A stretch of DNA of 64,000 bases from Pseudoramibacter alactolyticus ATCC 23263 (GCF_000185505.1 NZ_GL622359.1:175751-239750); one strand, 5' to 3'. Positions 38,805 to 47,588 are shown, counted from the first letter of the stretch. Numbers and translations: made by a program. Notes: a model not told the origin generated them from the sequence alone.

Positions 38805-40199
38805 ATGATCCATAAATTTTATCTCAACGGTTATTATATCGTGCTCGACGTGGCCAGCGGCACCCTGCTCTCCGTCGACCGGATGACCTACGACATTCTG
38901 GACGATTACAAGCTCGCCGACAAAGCGGCGATTGTCGCCAAATGGCAAAACCGTTACGATCTGAATGAACTGGCAGAGGCCGTGGACGAGATCGCCGAAC
39001 TTGAAGCAGGTGGCATGCTTTATGCGAAAGATGATTACGATCCGATGGTCTATCAGAACTACAATCTGATTAAATCCATGTGTCTGAATGTGGCCCACGA
39101 CTGCAATCTGCGCTGTGCCTATTGCTTTGCCTCCCAGGGGGATTTTAACGGCGACCGGGATCTGATGCCCCTGGAAGTCGGCAAGAAGGCTTTCGATTTT
39201 CTGGTGGCCCAGTCCAAAAACCGGCACAACCTCGAGGTGGACTTTTTCGGCGGGGAGCCGCTGATGAATTTTAGGGTCGTCAAAGATTTGGTGGCCTATG
39301 GGCGCAGCCTTGAAAAGGAATATAACAAGCGCTTTAACTTTACGATGACCACCAATGCCGTGCTGCTGAATGATGAGAACATGCGCTGGATCGACGACAA
39401 TATGAACAATGTGGTGCTCAGTCTCGACGGGCGCAAGGCCGTGAACGATCATATGCGCAAAACGGTGAGCGGCGGCGGTTCCTTTGATGTCATTATTGAG
39501 AATATCAAAAAAATGGCTGCCCTGCGCGAGGCCAGCGGCAAGGAATATTATGTCCGCGGGACCTACACCAAAAACAATCTCGATTTCGGAAAGGATGTGG
39601 AATTCTTGGCGAAGCAGGGGTTTCGCTCGGTCTCCGTGGAGCCGGTGGTCACCGATGAAACCAAAAACTACGCGATCCTCGAGGGAGATGTCGATAGGAT
39701 CAAGGCGGAATACGATCGCCTGGCGCTGGCCTATCTCGACAAAGAAGCCAAGGGCCTCGACTATCTTTTTTATCATTTCATGGTGAATCTGGACGCCGGC
39801 CCCTGCGTGTATAAGCGCATTTCGGGCTGCGGCGCCGGCCGGGACTATGTGGCCGTAACGCCCCAGGGCACGATTTATCCCTGCCATCAATTTGTGGGCA
39901 ACGACGATTTTATCATGGGGAACGTGGACGAGGGGATTACCAACCCGCAGATCAAGGAGACCTTTATGGGCGCCAATCTCTTGAAGAAGGAGGCCTGCAG
40001 GGAGTGCTGGTGCCGTTATTTCTGCGGCGGGGGCTGTCATGCCAATGCCTGGAATTTTAATCACACGGTGATGGAACCTTATGACGTTTCTTGTGAGATT
40101 GAAAAACGCCGGGTGGAAAACGCCCTGATGATCAAAATTGTTCAGGATGAACGTGCCACTGCCGAATCCGAAATGATTGCAGGTGTTAAAGAAGCATAA
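38805..40199 (+). CDS. scfB: SCIFF radical SAM maturase
   Basis: This 464-residue radical SAM/SPASM enzyme forms Cys thioether crosslinks in the SCIFF peptide. An N-terminal peptide-recognition (RRE-like) region covers about 1-85. The radical SAM motif CNLRCAYC has Cys100, Cys104 and Cys107. The C-terminal SPASM region is Cys-rich (GCGAGRDYVAVTPQGTIYPC and CRECWCRYFCGGGCHANAW), for two auxiliary clusters. It matches the CteB/SCIFF-maturase pattern. It lies directly after the precursor gene. Confidence 0.96.
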   Translation: MIHKFYLNGYYIVLDVASGTLLSVDRMTYDILDDYKLADKAAIVAKWQNRYDLNELAEAVDEIAELEAGGMLYAKDDYDPMVYQNYNLIKSMCLNVAHDCNLRCAYCFASQGDFNGDRDLMPLEVGKKAFDFLVAQSKNRHNLEVDFFGGEPLMNFRVVKDLVAYGRSLEKEYNKRFNFTMTTNAVLLNDENMRWIDDNMNNVVLSLDGRKAVNDHMRKTVSGGGSFDVIIENIKKMAALREASGKEYYVRGTYTKNNLDFGKDVEFLAKQGFRSVSVEPVVTDETKNYAILEGDVDRIKAEYDRLALAYLDKEAKGLDYLFYHFMVNLDAGPCVYKRISGCGAGRDYVAVTPQGTIYPCHQFVGNDDFIMGNVDEGITNPQIKETFMGANLLKKEACRECWCRYFCGGGCHANAWNFNHTVMEPYDVSCEIEKRRVENALMIKIVQDERATAESEMIAGVKEA

Positions 40200-40241
40200 A
40201 ACGCAAGGGCAAACATTTTCAAAATGTTTGCCTTTGCGTTT
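40198..40241 (+). terminator. Long hairpin at the end of the SCIFF maturase gene
   Basis: A near-perfect stem of about 20 bp (40198-40218 with 40221-40241) overlaps the stop codon. Its T tail is short (TTT), so termination strength is uncertain. Its 3' arm also contains the first bases of the next -35 element. Confidence 0.65.
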
Positions 40242-40268
40242 GACAGAAATCATTTGGTTTTCTATAAT
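40240..40268 (+). promoter_or_regulatory. Perfect consensus promoter of a candidate RNA gene
   Basis: TTGACA (40240-40245) and TATAAT (40263-40268) with a 17-bp spacer. No coding sequence starts within reach; the product would be an RNA beginning near 40275. Confidence 0.9.
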
Positions 40269-40274
40269 AAAGCT

Positions 40275-40527
40275 ATCCCGAGCTGTGGTTGTAAGTCGAA
40301 GCCAGTCGCAGGCAAAACGATCCACGTAAGTTTAACCAAAAAAGCAAATAAAACGATCATGGTGCGGCCTAGATGTAAGTCCAGCCGCGCGGCTTTGCAT
40401 TCTGCGAGGCTGCGGCGAGAGAAGGGGCGTAAGATAATATCAAGCTAAGCTTCCAGCTGGCGGGTGTGGGGGCAAAGACCAGGTCAGTCGGGGTGCTGGG
40501 GATTCATTTTCAATGGATCCTTTTTTT
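40275..40527 (+). ncRNA. Candidate structured non-coding RNA of about 250 nt
   Basis: A consensus promoter and an intrinsic terminator (40500-40527) bracket a stretch with no plausible protein gene. The ends can pair: 40275-40283 with 40495-40503, 8 of 9 positions. An inner hairpin has arms 40384-40388/40412-40416 and 40391-40399/40403-40411. Four GTAAG motifs recur at 40291, 40326, 40375 and 40429. The 5'-3' pairing and the terminator stem share 40500-40503, so they exclude each other, as in a regulatory leader. I could not assign it to tmRNA, SRP RNA, RNase P RNA or a 6S RNA pattern with confidence. Confidence 0.65.
40500..40527 (+). terminator. Intrinsic terminator of the candidate RNA
   Basis: A 9-bp stem (40500-40508 with 40512-40520, one wobble pair) and 3-nt loop are followed by seven T. 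Confidence 0.9.
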
Positions 40528-40628
40528 ATTGGCGTAAAATGCCGGCGAGTGTTTATCGACGGTATGAAAAAGAAAAAGCTTTTTGCGGACAAAAAATAGC
40601 GAAAACGCTTGCGGGGGGGTAGTTAAGC

Positions 40629-40634
40629 TATAAT
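40629..40634 (+). promoter_or_regulatory. -10 element before the small-protein pair
   Basis: A perfect TATAAT lies 48 bp before the start at 40683. The -35 region is G-rich and not consensus. Confidence 0.45.
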
Positions 40635-40682
40635 AAATAAAGACGATCCATGAATCTTGTAAAAATTAAAGGAGTGCAAGCG

Positions 40683-40844
40683 ATGAAAAAAACCAGAAAA
40701 ACACGGGGCGACTGCACGGTCGGCAGCTTTGAGAAAAAGCACGGCCTATCTGCCGGTACAATTCGGAATAAAGACGGCCGGGATACCCGAAGCGATAAGA
40801 AAATTGAAACCATTCGAAAAGAGCTGGAGAGGGGAAAGTACTGA
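40683..40844 (+). CDS. Small basic protein of unknown function
   Basis: This is a 53-residue, highly charged protein (many Lys, Arg and Asp) with TVGSFEKKHGLSAGTIRN and DGRDTRSDKKIETIRKELE stretches. The helix-turn-helix-like 'FEKKHGLSAGTIR' phrase suggests nucleic acid binding, which is only an inference. AAAGGAG lies 8 nt before ATG 40683; an in-frame ATG at 40650 lacks a ribosome binding site. The next small gene begins 1 nt after its stop. Confidence 0.6.
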   Translation: MKKTRKTRGDCTVGSFEKKHGLSAGTIRNKDGRDTRSDKKIETIRKELERGKY

Positions 40845-40845
40845 G

Positions 40846-40992
40846 ATGGACAATAAGTGGAAGATTATTTTGCTGGTGGCATTAGTGATTTACATCGCGT
40901 CGCCGATTGATCTGGCTCCCGGCCCGATTGATGACGCGATTCTCGGTTTGATCGGGATGATTGCCGGAAGAAATAGTCTTAAAAAATCATGA
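40846..40992 (+). CDS. Mini DUF1232-like membrane protein
   Basis: This 48-residue protein has a single hydrophobic segment (IILLVALVIYIASPIDLAPG). The YIASPIDLAPGPIDDAILG block matches the conserved motif of DUF1232/YkvA-type proteins, normally about 100 residues or more, so this is a minimal version. Function is unknown. It starts 1 nt after the preceding gene; AGAGGGGAAAG in that gene's end serves as ribosome binding site. Confidence 0.65.
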   Translation: MDNKWKIILLVALVIYIASPIDLAPGPIDDAILGLIGMIAGRNSLKKS

Positions 40993-41111
40993 AGGCGTCG
41001 ATAGGTACCAGAAAAAAATTCATTTAAGAAGCTGTAATGAAAGTGTTAAATATAATCTTTGCTATTATTTAATACAGTTGTAATAATAACGATTGAAAGG
41101 AGCAAGAGAAA

Positions 41112-41819
41112 ATGAGTTCGGCAAGAAAACAGTTCGCTGTCATTGTATGTTTAATGTTAGCAATATCAATGCTGACCGGGTGTGGATCTGAAGCAAAGAA
41201 GGAAATGCAGACAGCGGTTTCTTCTGCGAATGAATTGATTGAAAAAACGGGAAAGCCCTATGATGCCGCAACCAAAAAGAACCTTGAGAAAGCCATTGCA
41301 AGTGCGGACGGAGCTAAAGACGATGATGCCTATGTAAAGGTTACGAAAAAAGTAAAAACGACAGCAAGGGCGTATCAGAACAGTGTAAAACAACTGAAGC
41401 AGGTAACCAATCCGAAAGAAGCATTCTTAATCGAACGTGCTAAAACGGTAGGTACGATCACAAACGTTGAAACGGCTACAGAAGAAAATGATCCCAATAA
41501 GCTATTGGGTAAGTCTGATGGATACACTTCCTATATTGCGATGAAATCATCTTTAGTTACAGATGATTACTATAAAGATATGTCGCCTGTTGAAGCGGGA
41601 GTTAATGGTGGCGCGGTAATTGAGGCCTATAAAACGAAAAAAGACGCCAAAGCGAGAGAGAAATATCTCGCATCATTTGATGGAAGTGGCGCACTTTCAT
41701 CCGGCTCTCACATGGTTATTGGTACCTTGGTTGTGAGAACTTCCAATGAGCTCACCGCAACACAGCAAAAGGAACTGGAGAAAAATATCATTGATGCGTT
41801 AATTCGACTTGAGGACTAA
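41112..41819 (+). CDS. Predicted lipoprotein of unknown function
   Basis: This 235-residue protein has a type II signal peptide: a hydrophobic stretch at about 8-20 ending in the lipobox LTGC (Cys24). It should be anchored on the outer face of the membrane. Residues 28-100 are rich in Lys, Ala and Glu and probably helical or coiled coil; the second half is mixed alpha/beta. I do not recognise a family. Base composition is more AT-rich than its neighbours. The start has GAAAGGAGC upstream, and a terminator follows. Confidence 0.8.
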   Translation: MSSARKQFAVIVCLMLAISMLTGCGSEAKKEMQTAVSSANELIEKTGKPYDAATKKNLEKAIASADGAKDDDAYVKVTKKVKTTARAYQNSVKQLKQVTNPKEAFLIERAKTVGTITNVETATEENDPNKLLGKSDGYTSYIAMKSSLVTDDYYKDMSPVEAGVNGGAVIEAYKTKKDAKAREKYLASFDGSGALSSGSHMVIGTLVVRTSNELTATQQKELEKNIIDALIRLED

Positions 41820-41847
41820 CGCAATCTAATATTTGTCAAATTTTGGT

Positions 41848-41874
41848 CTGCAGGGGATCCTGCAGGCTTTTTTA
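41848..41874 (+). terminator. Intrinsic terminator after the lipoprotein gene
   Basis: A perfect 7-bp stem (41848-41854 with 41859-41865), 4-nt loop and T-rich tail. Confidence 0.88.
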
Positions 41875-41913
41875 TTTTGAAGAAATCACGTAGAAGGTAT
41901 GGTTTTCCACATA

Positions 41914-41948
41914 CAAAAACGGCCTGATCATAGAGGGATCAGGTCGTT
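41914..41948 (-). terminator. Intrinsic terminator of the IMP dehydrogenase gene
   Basis: Read on the minus strand, an approximately 11-bp stem with one mismatch runs into TTTTT. It lies 10 bp after the guaB stop. Confidence 0.88.
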
Positions 41949-41957
41949 GCAAAAAGT

Positions 41958-43466
41958 TTAGCGGATGGGCTGAACATTGGTGTCCTTGAGGATAACATCG
42001 TGGGCGCCGCCCTCGGTGATGCTGGTGGCGGAGACCAGGGTGAGCTTGGCGTTTTGCTGGAAGTCGGAAATGCTGAGGGCGCCGCAGTTGCACATGGTGG
42101 AGCGGATTTTGGAGAGCGTCCCGGTCACGTTGTCGTGCAGGCTGCCGGCATAGGGCACGTAGGAATCGACTCCCTCTTCAAAAGAGAGCTCCTTCTTGCC
42201 GCCCATGTCGTAGCGCTGCCAGTTGCGGGCGCGGCTGCTGCCCTCGCCCCAGTACTCCTTCATATAGTTGCCGTTGATGGTGACGGTTCGAGTCGGGCTT
42301 TCGTCAAAGCGGGAGAAGTAGCGGCCGAGCATCACGAAGTCGGCGCCCATGGCCAGGGCCAGGGTGATATGATGGTCGTACACGATGCCGCCGTCGGAGC
42401 AGATGGGGATGTAGACCCCGGTTTCTTTGTAGTATTCATCCCGGGCGCGGGCCACTTCGATCACTGCGGTGGCCTGGCCGCGGCCAATGCCTTTTTGTTC
42501 GCGGGTGATGCAGATGGAGCCGCCGCCGATCCCGACTTTGACGAAGTCCGCTCCGGCTTCGGCCAGGAAGCGAAAGCCTTCGGCATCGACCACGTTGCCG
42601 GCCCCAACCTTGACGCGGTCCCCGTAGTGCTCGCGGATCCAGCCGAGGGTCAGGCGCTGCCATTCGGTAAAGCCTTCAGAGGAGTCGATGCAGAGTACAT
42701 CGGTCCCGGCGTCGATGAGGGCCGGCACCCGTTCGGCATAATCCCGGGTGTTGATGCCGGCGCCGACAAGATAGCGCTTTTTGGAATCGAGCAGCTCCAG
42801 CGGGTTGGATTTATGCACAGAATAATCTTTGCGGAAAACGAAATAAGCAAGGGTGCCGTCCTTGTTGATGATCGGCAGGGTGTTGAGCTTGTTGTCCCAG
42901 ATGATGTTGTTGGCTTCTTTGAGGGTGGTGCCCTCCGGTGCGGAGACGACCTTGTCCTTGGGGGTCATGAAGGCTTTGACTTTGGTGGCCGGATCCATGC
43001 GGCTGACGCGGTAGTCCCGGCTGGTGACAATGCCGAGGAACTGGCCGTTGGCGGTGCCGTCGCTGGTGATGGCGACGGTGGAGTGGCCGGTGCGCTGCTT
43101 GATATCCAGGCAGTCCTGCATGGTGTCTTCCGGAGAGAGGTTGGTGTCAGAGGGCACAAAGCCGGCTTTATAGGCCTTGACCCGGGCGACCATTTCCGCT
43201 TCGTCCTCGACGGACTGGGAGCCGTAGATAAAAGAGATGCCGCCTTCCTGGGCGAGGGCAATGGCCATCTTTTCGCCGGAGACCGACTGCATGATGGCGG
43301 AAACCATGGGGATATTGATGAACAGCGCCGGAGCTTCGCCTTTTTTGAACTTGACCAGCGGAGTCTTGAGGTCGACATTGTCGGGGATGCATTCGGCGGA
43401 GGAATAGCCGGGAACAAGCAGATATTCGTTAAAAGTGCGGGACGGTTCGTCAAAAAATTGTGCCAT
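41958..43466 (-). CDS. guaB: Inosine-5'-monophosphate dehydrogenase
   Basis: GuaB oxidises IMP to XMP, the first committed step to GMP. It has 502 residues. The catalytic Cys lies in [19 protein letters not shown], the phosphate-binding strand is [12 protein letters not shown], and a pair of CBS domains occupies about 105-230. The [21 protein letters not shown] flap follows. I chose ATG 43466 because AAGGAGAAA lies upstream and homologs begin near [16 protein letters not shown]. It is a single-gene unit with its own promoter and a structured 5' leader. Confidence 0.95.
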   Translation of the reverse strand: MAQFFDEPSRTFNEYLLVPGYSSAECIPDNVDLKTPLVKFKKGEAPALFINIPMVSAIMQSVSGEKMAIALAQEGGISFIYGSQSVEDEAEMVARVKAYKAGFVPSDTNLSPEDTMQDCLDIKQRTGHSTVAITSDGTANGQFLGIVTSRDYRVSRMDPATKVKAFMTPKDKVVSAPEGTTLKEANNIIWDNKLNTLPIINKDGTLAYFVFRKDYSVHKSNPLELLDSKKRYLVGAGINTRDYAERVPALIDAGTDVLCIDSSEGFTEWQRLTLGWIREHYGDRVKVGAGNVVDAEGFRFLAEAGADFVKVGIGGGSICITREQKGIGRGQATAVIEVARARDEYYKETGVYIPICSDGGIVYDHHITLALAMGADFVMLGRYFSRFDESPTRTVTINGNYMKEYWGEGSSRARNWQRYDMGGKKELSFEEGVDSYVPYAGSLHDNVTGTLSKIRSTMCNCGALSISDFQQNAKLTLVSATSITEGGAHDVILKDTNVQPIR

Positions 43467-43523
43467 ATTTTCTCCTTGCTTAAATGGGTTGGGAATGTAC
43501 GGAAAAACGATACGGAAACGATT

Positions 43524-43583
43524 GAATCCACCGGATACAGAGAGAGCAATAACCTCACGATTATTGCTCTTGCGTTGGATTCC
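43524..43583 (-). promoter_or_regulatory. Structured 5' leader of guaB
   Basis: On the minus strand an outer 7-bp stem (GAATCCA/TGGATTC, 43577-43583 with 43524-43530) encloses a perfect 9-bp stem (43561-43569 with 43544-43552) and an 8-nt loop. The internal loop between the stems is asymmetric. There is no T run after it, so regulation, if any, would act on translation or RNA stability. I cannot match it to a known purine-sensing class. Confidence 0.5.
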
Positions 43584-43597
43584 GAATATTTTTAAAC

Positions 43598-43626
43598 AGT
43601 ATATAAGTTTTGGCATCGGGTGTCAA
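43598..43626 (-). promoter_or_regulatory. Sigma-A promoter of guaB
   Basis: On the minus strand TTGACA (43626-43621), a 17-bp spacer and TATACT (43603-43598). It gives a leader of about 125 nt. Confidence 0.88.
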
Positions 43627-43678
43627 GCGATGAAATGCTTCCCAAAAGGAAATAATCACAGCGAAGGGCGGCCGGCGA

Positions 43679-43707
43679 TTTACACGCCGGGTGACTTTGG
43701 GTATAAT
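43679..43707 (+). promoter_or_regulatory. Sigma-A promoter of recD2-comF
   Basis: TTTACA (43679-43684), 17-bp spacer, TATAAT (43702-43707), 25 bp before the recD2 start. It is divergent to the guaB promoter. Confidence 0.8.
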
Positions 43708-43731
43708 AAAATCACAGAAACGGAGGTCGGC

Positions 43732-45951
43732 ATGGACAGGCTCAAAGGTTCCCTGGAACATATTGTATTTCATAACGAGAAGAACGGCTACACCGTGGCG
43801 GATTTCGACGTGGACGGCGAAATGGTCACGGTGGTCGGCACCATGGAATCGCCGCAGATGGGCATTTTTCTCGCGATGGAGGGCATCTGGCGGGAGCACC
43901 CGACCTACGGCCATCAGTTCCAGATGGAAAATTACCGCATCGACCTGCCGACCTCCGAAGAAGGATTGGTGCGCTATTTATCCAGCGGGCTGCTTCCAGG
44001 TATCGGGGAAAAAATTGCTCTCGAAATCGTTCAGACCTTCGGTGATAAAACCATGGATGTGCTCGACCATCACCCAAAGGCACTCTTGTCGGTGCATGGC
44101 ATCGGAAAGAAAACCCTGGCCCGGATGATGGCAGCCTATGAAGAGCAGCGGGAAGTGCGTAATGTTTTGATGGAGCTCCAGGAATACGGCATCTCCTCGC
44201 GGACGGCGCTTAAGCTTTACGCGGTCTATCATGAGGCGACGGTCGGCGTTTTGCTGGAGGATCCCTATCGCATTGTGAAGGATGTGCGGGGGATCGGCTT
44301 TAAAGTGGCGGATCAGCTGGCGGCGCGGCTGGGCTTCGAGACGACCAGTGAAAAGCGGGTGCGCGCCGGTGTGGTGCAAAGCCTGCGGGAGTGCTATGCC
44401 CGGGGCAATACCTATATGACGGAAGAAGAGTTATTTGAGAGCAGCGAGCGGTTTTTGGGGGTTCCCCGGGAGGCCATCGAGATGGCCATGGCCGATTTGG
44501 TGCTCTCCGGCGGGATGCACGCCGACGAGATCGACGGGCAGACCGTGTATTATCCCATGGGGCTTTATGAGGCGGAAGATCACACGGCGCTGGTGATCAC
44601 TCAGCTGGTGGCTGGTTCTGGAGAGGCGCCTCAAAAAAGCGGTGTCGATCTCGATCGGGCCGTCAGCGATTACGAGCAGGCGATGCAGATCAAGCTCGAC
44701 GCGGTGCAGGCCGATGCGGTGCGCACGGCCATTGCCCAGGGGGTGGCGATCATCACCGGAGGGCCGGGCACTGGCAAGACCACCATCATTAACGGAATTT
44801 TAACCATTTTAAAGGGTATGCAGCAATCGGTGCTGCTGGCAGCGCCGACGGGCCGGGCCGCCAAGCGCATGACGGAGACCACCGGCGAGGCGGCCAAGAC
44901 CATCCACCGTCTGTTGGAATATACCTATTCCGACGATGAAACCTTCTCCAGTTTTGAACGCAATGAAGACAACCCCCTTGAAGCCGACGCGCTGATTGTC
45001 GACGAAGCCTCGATGATCGATATCACACTGATGGACAGTCTGCTGTCGGCGATTAAAATCGGGACACGGCTGATTCTCGTGGGAGATGCGGATCAGTTGC
45101 CTTCGGTGGGGCCGGGCAACGTGCTTTCGGATTTGATCGAAAGCGGCGCGGTGCCGGTGGTACGGCTTGAACATATTTATCGCCAAAGCGAAAAGAGCAT
45201 GATCTCGGTGAATGCGCGGGCGATTAACGACGGCATCGTGCCGGAGATCGATAATCATTCGGACTTCGTGTTCATGCGCAAAAGCTCTCAGGAGGATATC
45301 GCTCAAACCATTTTGGATTTGATGCAGTGGCGGCTGCGGGACAATCTCGGCATTGAAAGCGATCGGGATGTCCAGGTGATTTCGCCCATAAAAAAGGGCA
45401 TCATCGGCGTGGCGCATCTCAATCAGCAGCTGCAGGCAGTGCTCAATCCGCCGGGGCCGGATAAGAACGAGCGCACCCTGGGGCCGATCGTTTTTCGCGA
45501 GGGCGACAAGGTGATGCAGGTGCGCAATAATTATCAGCTGCGATGGGAAGACCGGGAGGCCGTCGACGAAGGGGAAGGCATTTATAACGGGGACATCGGC
45601 CAGATCATGCATATCAGCACCCAGGCCAAGGTGGTGACGGTGCGCTTTAGTGACGGCAAATGGGTGCACTACGATTTTGAACAGCTGGACGAGCTGACCC
45701 ACGCCTTCGCCATGACGGTGCACAAAAGCCAGGGCAGCGAATTCCCGGTGGTGATCATGCCGATGGTGGGCGGCTCGCCGATGTTTCTCAACCGCAAGCT
45801 GCTTTACACCGGTGTGACCCGGGCCAAACGCATGATCATTCTCGTGGGGAATTTCGATCATTTTGTGCGGATGATTCGAGCAGGATCCAGCCGGGAACGG
45901 CGCACCGGGCTTAAGGCGCGAATCGCCTGCTACGAGGCGATAAAGCTATGA
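43732..45951 (+). CDS. recD2: SF1B DNA helicase RecD2
   Basis: This 5'-3' helicase of the RecD2 (YrrC) type acts in DNA repair without RecBC. In 739 residues it has an N-terminal OB-like and helix-hairpin-helix region (SSGLLPGIGEKIA, VHGIGKKTLARMM), Walker A GGPGTGKTTIING near residue 340, the acidic motif II VDEASMIDI, and C-terminal SH3-like and 2B domains with TVHKSQGSEFPVV. The start at 43732 follows the promoter and a GGAGG; a longer frame would lie upstream of the promoter. It overlaps comF by 4 bp. Confidence 0.95.
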   Translation: MDRLKGSLEHIVFHNEKNGYTVADFDVDGEMVTVVGTMESPQMGIFLAMEGIWREHPTYGHQFQMENYRIDLPTSEEGLVRYLSSGLLPGIGEKIALEIVQTFGDKTMDVLDHHPKALLSVHGIGKKTLARMMAAYEEQREVRNVLMELQEYGISSRTALKLYAVYHEATVGVLLEDPYRIVKDVRGIGFKVADQLAARLGFETTSEKRVRAGVVQSLRECYARGNTYMTEEELFESSERFLGVPREAIEMAMADLVLSGGMHADEIDGQTVYYPMGLYEAEDHTALVITQLVAGSGEAPQKSGVDLDRAVSDYEQAMQIKLDAVQADAVRTAIAQGVAIITGGPGTGKTTIINGILTILKGMQQSVLLAAPTGRAAKRMTETTGEAAKTIHRLLEYTYSDDETFSSFERNEDNPLEADALIVDEASMIDITLMDSLLSAIKIGTRLILVGDADQLPSVGPGNVLSDLIESGAVPVVRLEHIYRQSEKSMISVNARAINDGIVPEIDNHSDFVFMRKSSQEDIAQTILDLMQWRLRDNLGIESDRDVQVISPIKKGIIGVAHLNQQLQAVLNPPGPDKNERTLGPIVFREGDKVMQVRNNYQLRWEDREAVDEGEGIYNGDIGQIMHISTQAKVVTVRFSDGKWVHYDFEQLDELTHAFAMTVHKSQGSEFPVVIMPMVGGSPMFLNRKLLYTGVTRAKRMIILVGNFDHFVRMIRAGSSRERRTGLKARIACYEAIKL

Positions 45952-46694
45952 AAACGGTAAAGGCAATGGCGCGCTGGCTGAGCCGGCTGGTTTTTTCGGA
46001 CAACGACAGCTGCCCGATTTGCGGAAGAGTGCTCTTTGATGAGCGACGTTTTCTTTGCAGCCGCTGTGAGGAAGATTTACACCGGGCGACGGGACGTGTG
46101 TGCAAAGGCTGCGGCCGGGTGCTGGTGGACGATGTGGCGGTGCTTTGCCCGGAATGCCGCCGGGAGATGTCCCCGGTTTTTGACGGCGGCTTCACCTGGC
46201 TGGTTTACGGCCAAAGCGCCAGCCGTCTGATGTATAGCTTTAAGTTTGACGGGCGGCGGCAGCTGGCCCTTTGGGCCGGACGTGAAATGGGAAAAGCGGC
46301 CGCAGCCTGTGAATGGCTGCGCGCGGTCGATGCTTTGGTGCCGGTGCCTTTGCATGCCAACCGACTGGCCAGCCGGGGTTATAACCAAAGCGCTTTGCTG
46401 GCCGAAGGCGTGGCGGCCTCGCTGGGGGAGGCAGGCATTTTTCTGCCCGTGTGGAAGCATGGTTTGCAGCGCTCGGTAGACACGCCCCATCAGCTGGGTA
46501 CGGAGCGGGCCTTTCGTCTGCAAAACGTGGCCGGGGCCTTTCGGGTGAATCCGGATCAAAGGATAGCCGGCAAACGGCTGGTGCTCGTCGATGATGTGAT
46601 GACCACCGGCGCGACGCTGCGGGCCTGCGCTTCGGCACTCAAGGCAAGCGGTGCGGCAGCGGTTTATGTGCTGACCTGCGCGGCAACGACCTGA
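45948..46694 (+). CDS. comF: ComF family phosphoribosyltransferase-like protein
   Basis: This 248-residue protein is linked to DNA uptake in competent Firmicutes. An N-terminal zinc region with four CxxC pairs (CPICG, CSRC, CKGCG, CPEC at about 22-70) is followed by a type I phosphoribosyltransferase domain with the PRPP motif LVLVDDVMTTGAT near residue 210. The role of the enzyme fold is not established. It is coupled to recD2 through ATGA. Confidence 0.92.
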   Translation: MKTVKAMARWLSRLVFSDNDSCPICGRVLFDERRFLCSRCEEDLHRATGRVCKGCGRVLVDDVAVLCPECRREMSPVFDGGFTWLVYGQSASRLMYSFKFDGRRQLALWAGREMGKAAAACEWLRAVDALVPVPLHANRLASRGYNQSALLAEGVAASLGEAGIFLPVWKHGLQRSVDTPHQLGTERAFRLQNVAGAFRVNPDQRIAGKRLVLVDDVMTTGATLRACASALKASGAAAVYVLTCAATT

Positions 46695-46722
46695 CGGCAA
46701 TCAAATTCAAAGAGGTGAGACG

Positions 46723-47517
46723 ATGATCGATATGCATAATCATGTGCTTTACGGCGTGGATGACGGTGCGGAAAATCTGGCGGACAGCCTCGCCATGATC
46801 GAAAAGGCGGTGTCCCTGGGGTTTGACACGCTGGTGCTGACACCCCATTACATGACGTATCGCGGTTATACGGCCGCACCGGCGCTTTGTGATCGGCGCA
46901 TGGCCGAGATCGAGACGGCCCTGCTCAAAGACAAGGTGCCCGTCAGGCTGATTGCCGGCAACGAGTTGCTCTACGATTACGATCTGGTGCGGGTTTTTGG
47001 CGCGGGAAAGTTTCGGACCATCGGTGCGACGGATTATTATCTGATCGAGACGACACGTCAGGGCGGCTCAGCGCTGGCCCTTCAGAACTTTATGCATCGG
47101 CTGCATCAGATGGGCAAAAAGACGATTTTGGCGCATCCCGAGCGCTATGACTTTGTGCAGGACGATCCCAATGTGCTTTTGGATTTTATGGCGGCGGGCA
47201 CTTTGATTCAGGGCAATTACCTGAGCCTGCTGGATTATTACGACCACACGGCGACGGCGACGCTTAAAATCATGCTGGAACACCAGATGGTGCAGCTAAT
47301 GGCCAGCGACGCCCATCAGGTGGAGGGCTATGCCCTTTATCCCGAAGCGGCGGCGGTCGGCGGGCAGCTGATCGGGAAGGATGCCTGGCAGCGCCTGATG
47401 ACGGACCATCCCCGGGCGGTGTTGGCTAATGGGTGCATTGCCGCCGAGCCCATGCCCTATAAAAAACCGGCCGCTAAAACGGCAATCGGCAATCCCGGCG
47501 GCTGGATTTCATGGTGA
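46723..47517 (+). CDS. CpsB/CapC-type tyrosine-protein phosphatase (PHP fold)
   Basis: This 264-residue manganese-dependent phosphatase has the PHP-type start DMHNHVLYGVDDGAEN, LTPHYM, GNELLYDYD and ILAHPERYDFVQDDP. In other Gram-positive bacteria such enzymes dephosphorylate the tyrosine kinase that controls capsule export. No capsule genes lie nearby, so the target is unclear. It is followed by an intrinsic terminator. Confidence 0.88.
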   Translation: MIDMHNHVLYGVDDGAENLADSLAMIEKAVSLGFDTLVLTPHYMTYRGYTAAPALCDRRMAEIETALLKDKVPVRLIAGNELLYDYDLVRVFGAGKFRTIGATDYYLIETTRQGGSALALQNFMHRLHQMGKKTILAHPERYDFVQDDPNVLLDFMAAGTLIQGNYLSLLDYYDHTATATLKIMLEHQMVQLMASDAHQVEGYALYPEAAAVGGQLIGKDAWQRLMTDHPRAVLANGCIAAEPMPYKKPAAKTAIGNPGGWISW

Positions 47518-47588
47518 GCGGATCATGACGGGTCTTTGAAGGCCTTTGGGTGATGCCTTTGCAGAACCGAGACGCATCCGACGCTCTT

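Noticed and set aside
42000-43595. Plus-strand frame opposite guaB (531 codons)
   Set aside because: Gly/Asp/Val-rich shadow of guaB; no start signal.
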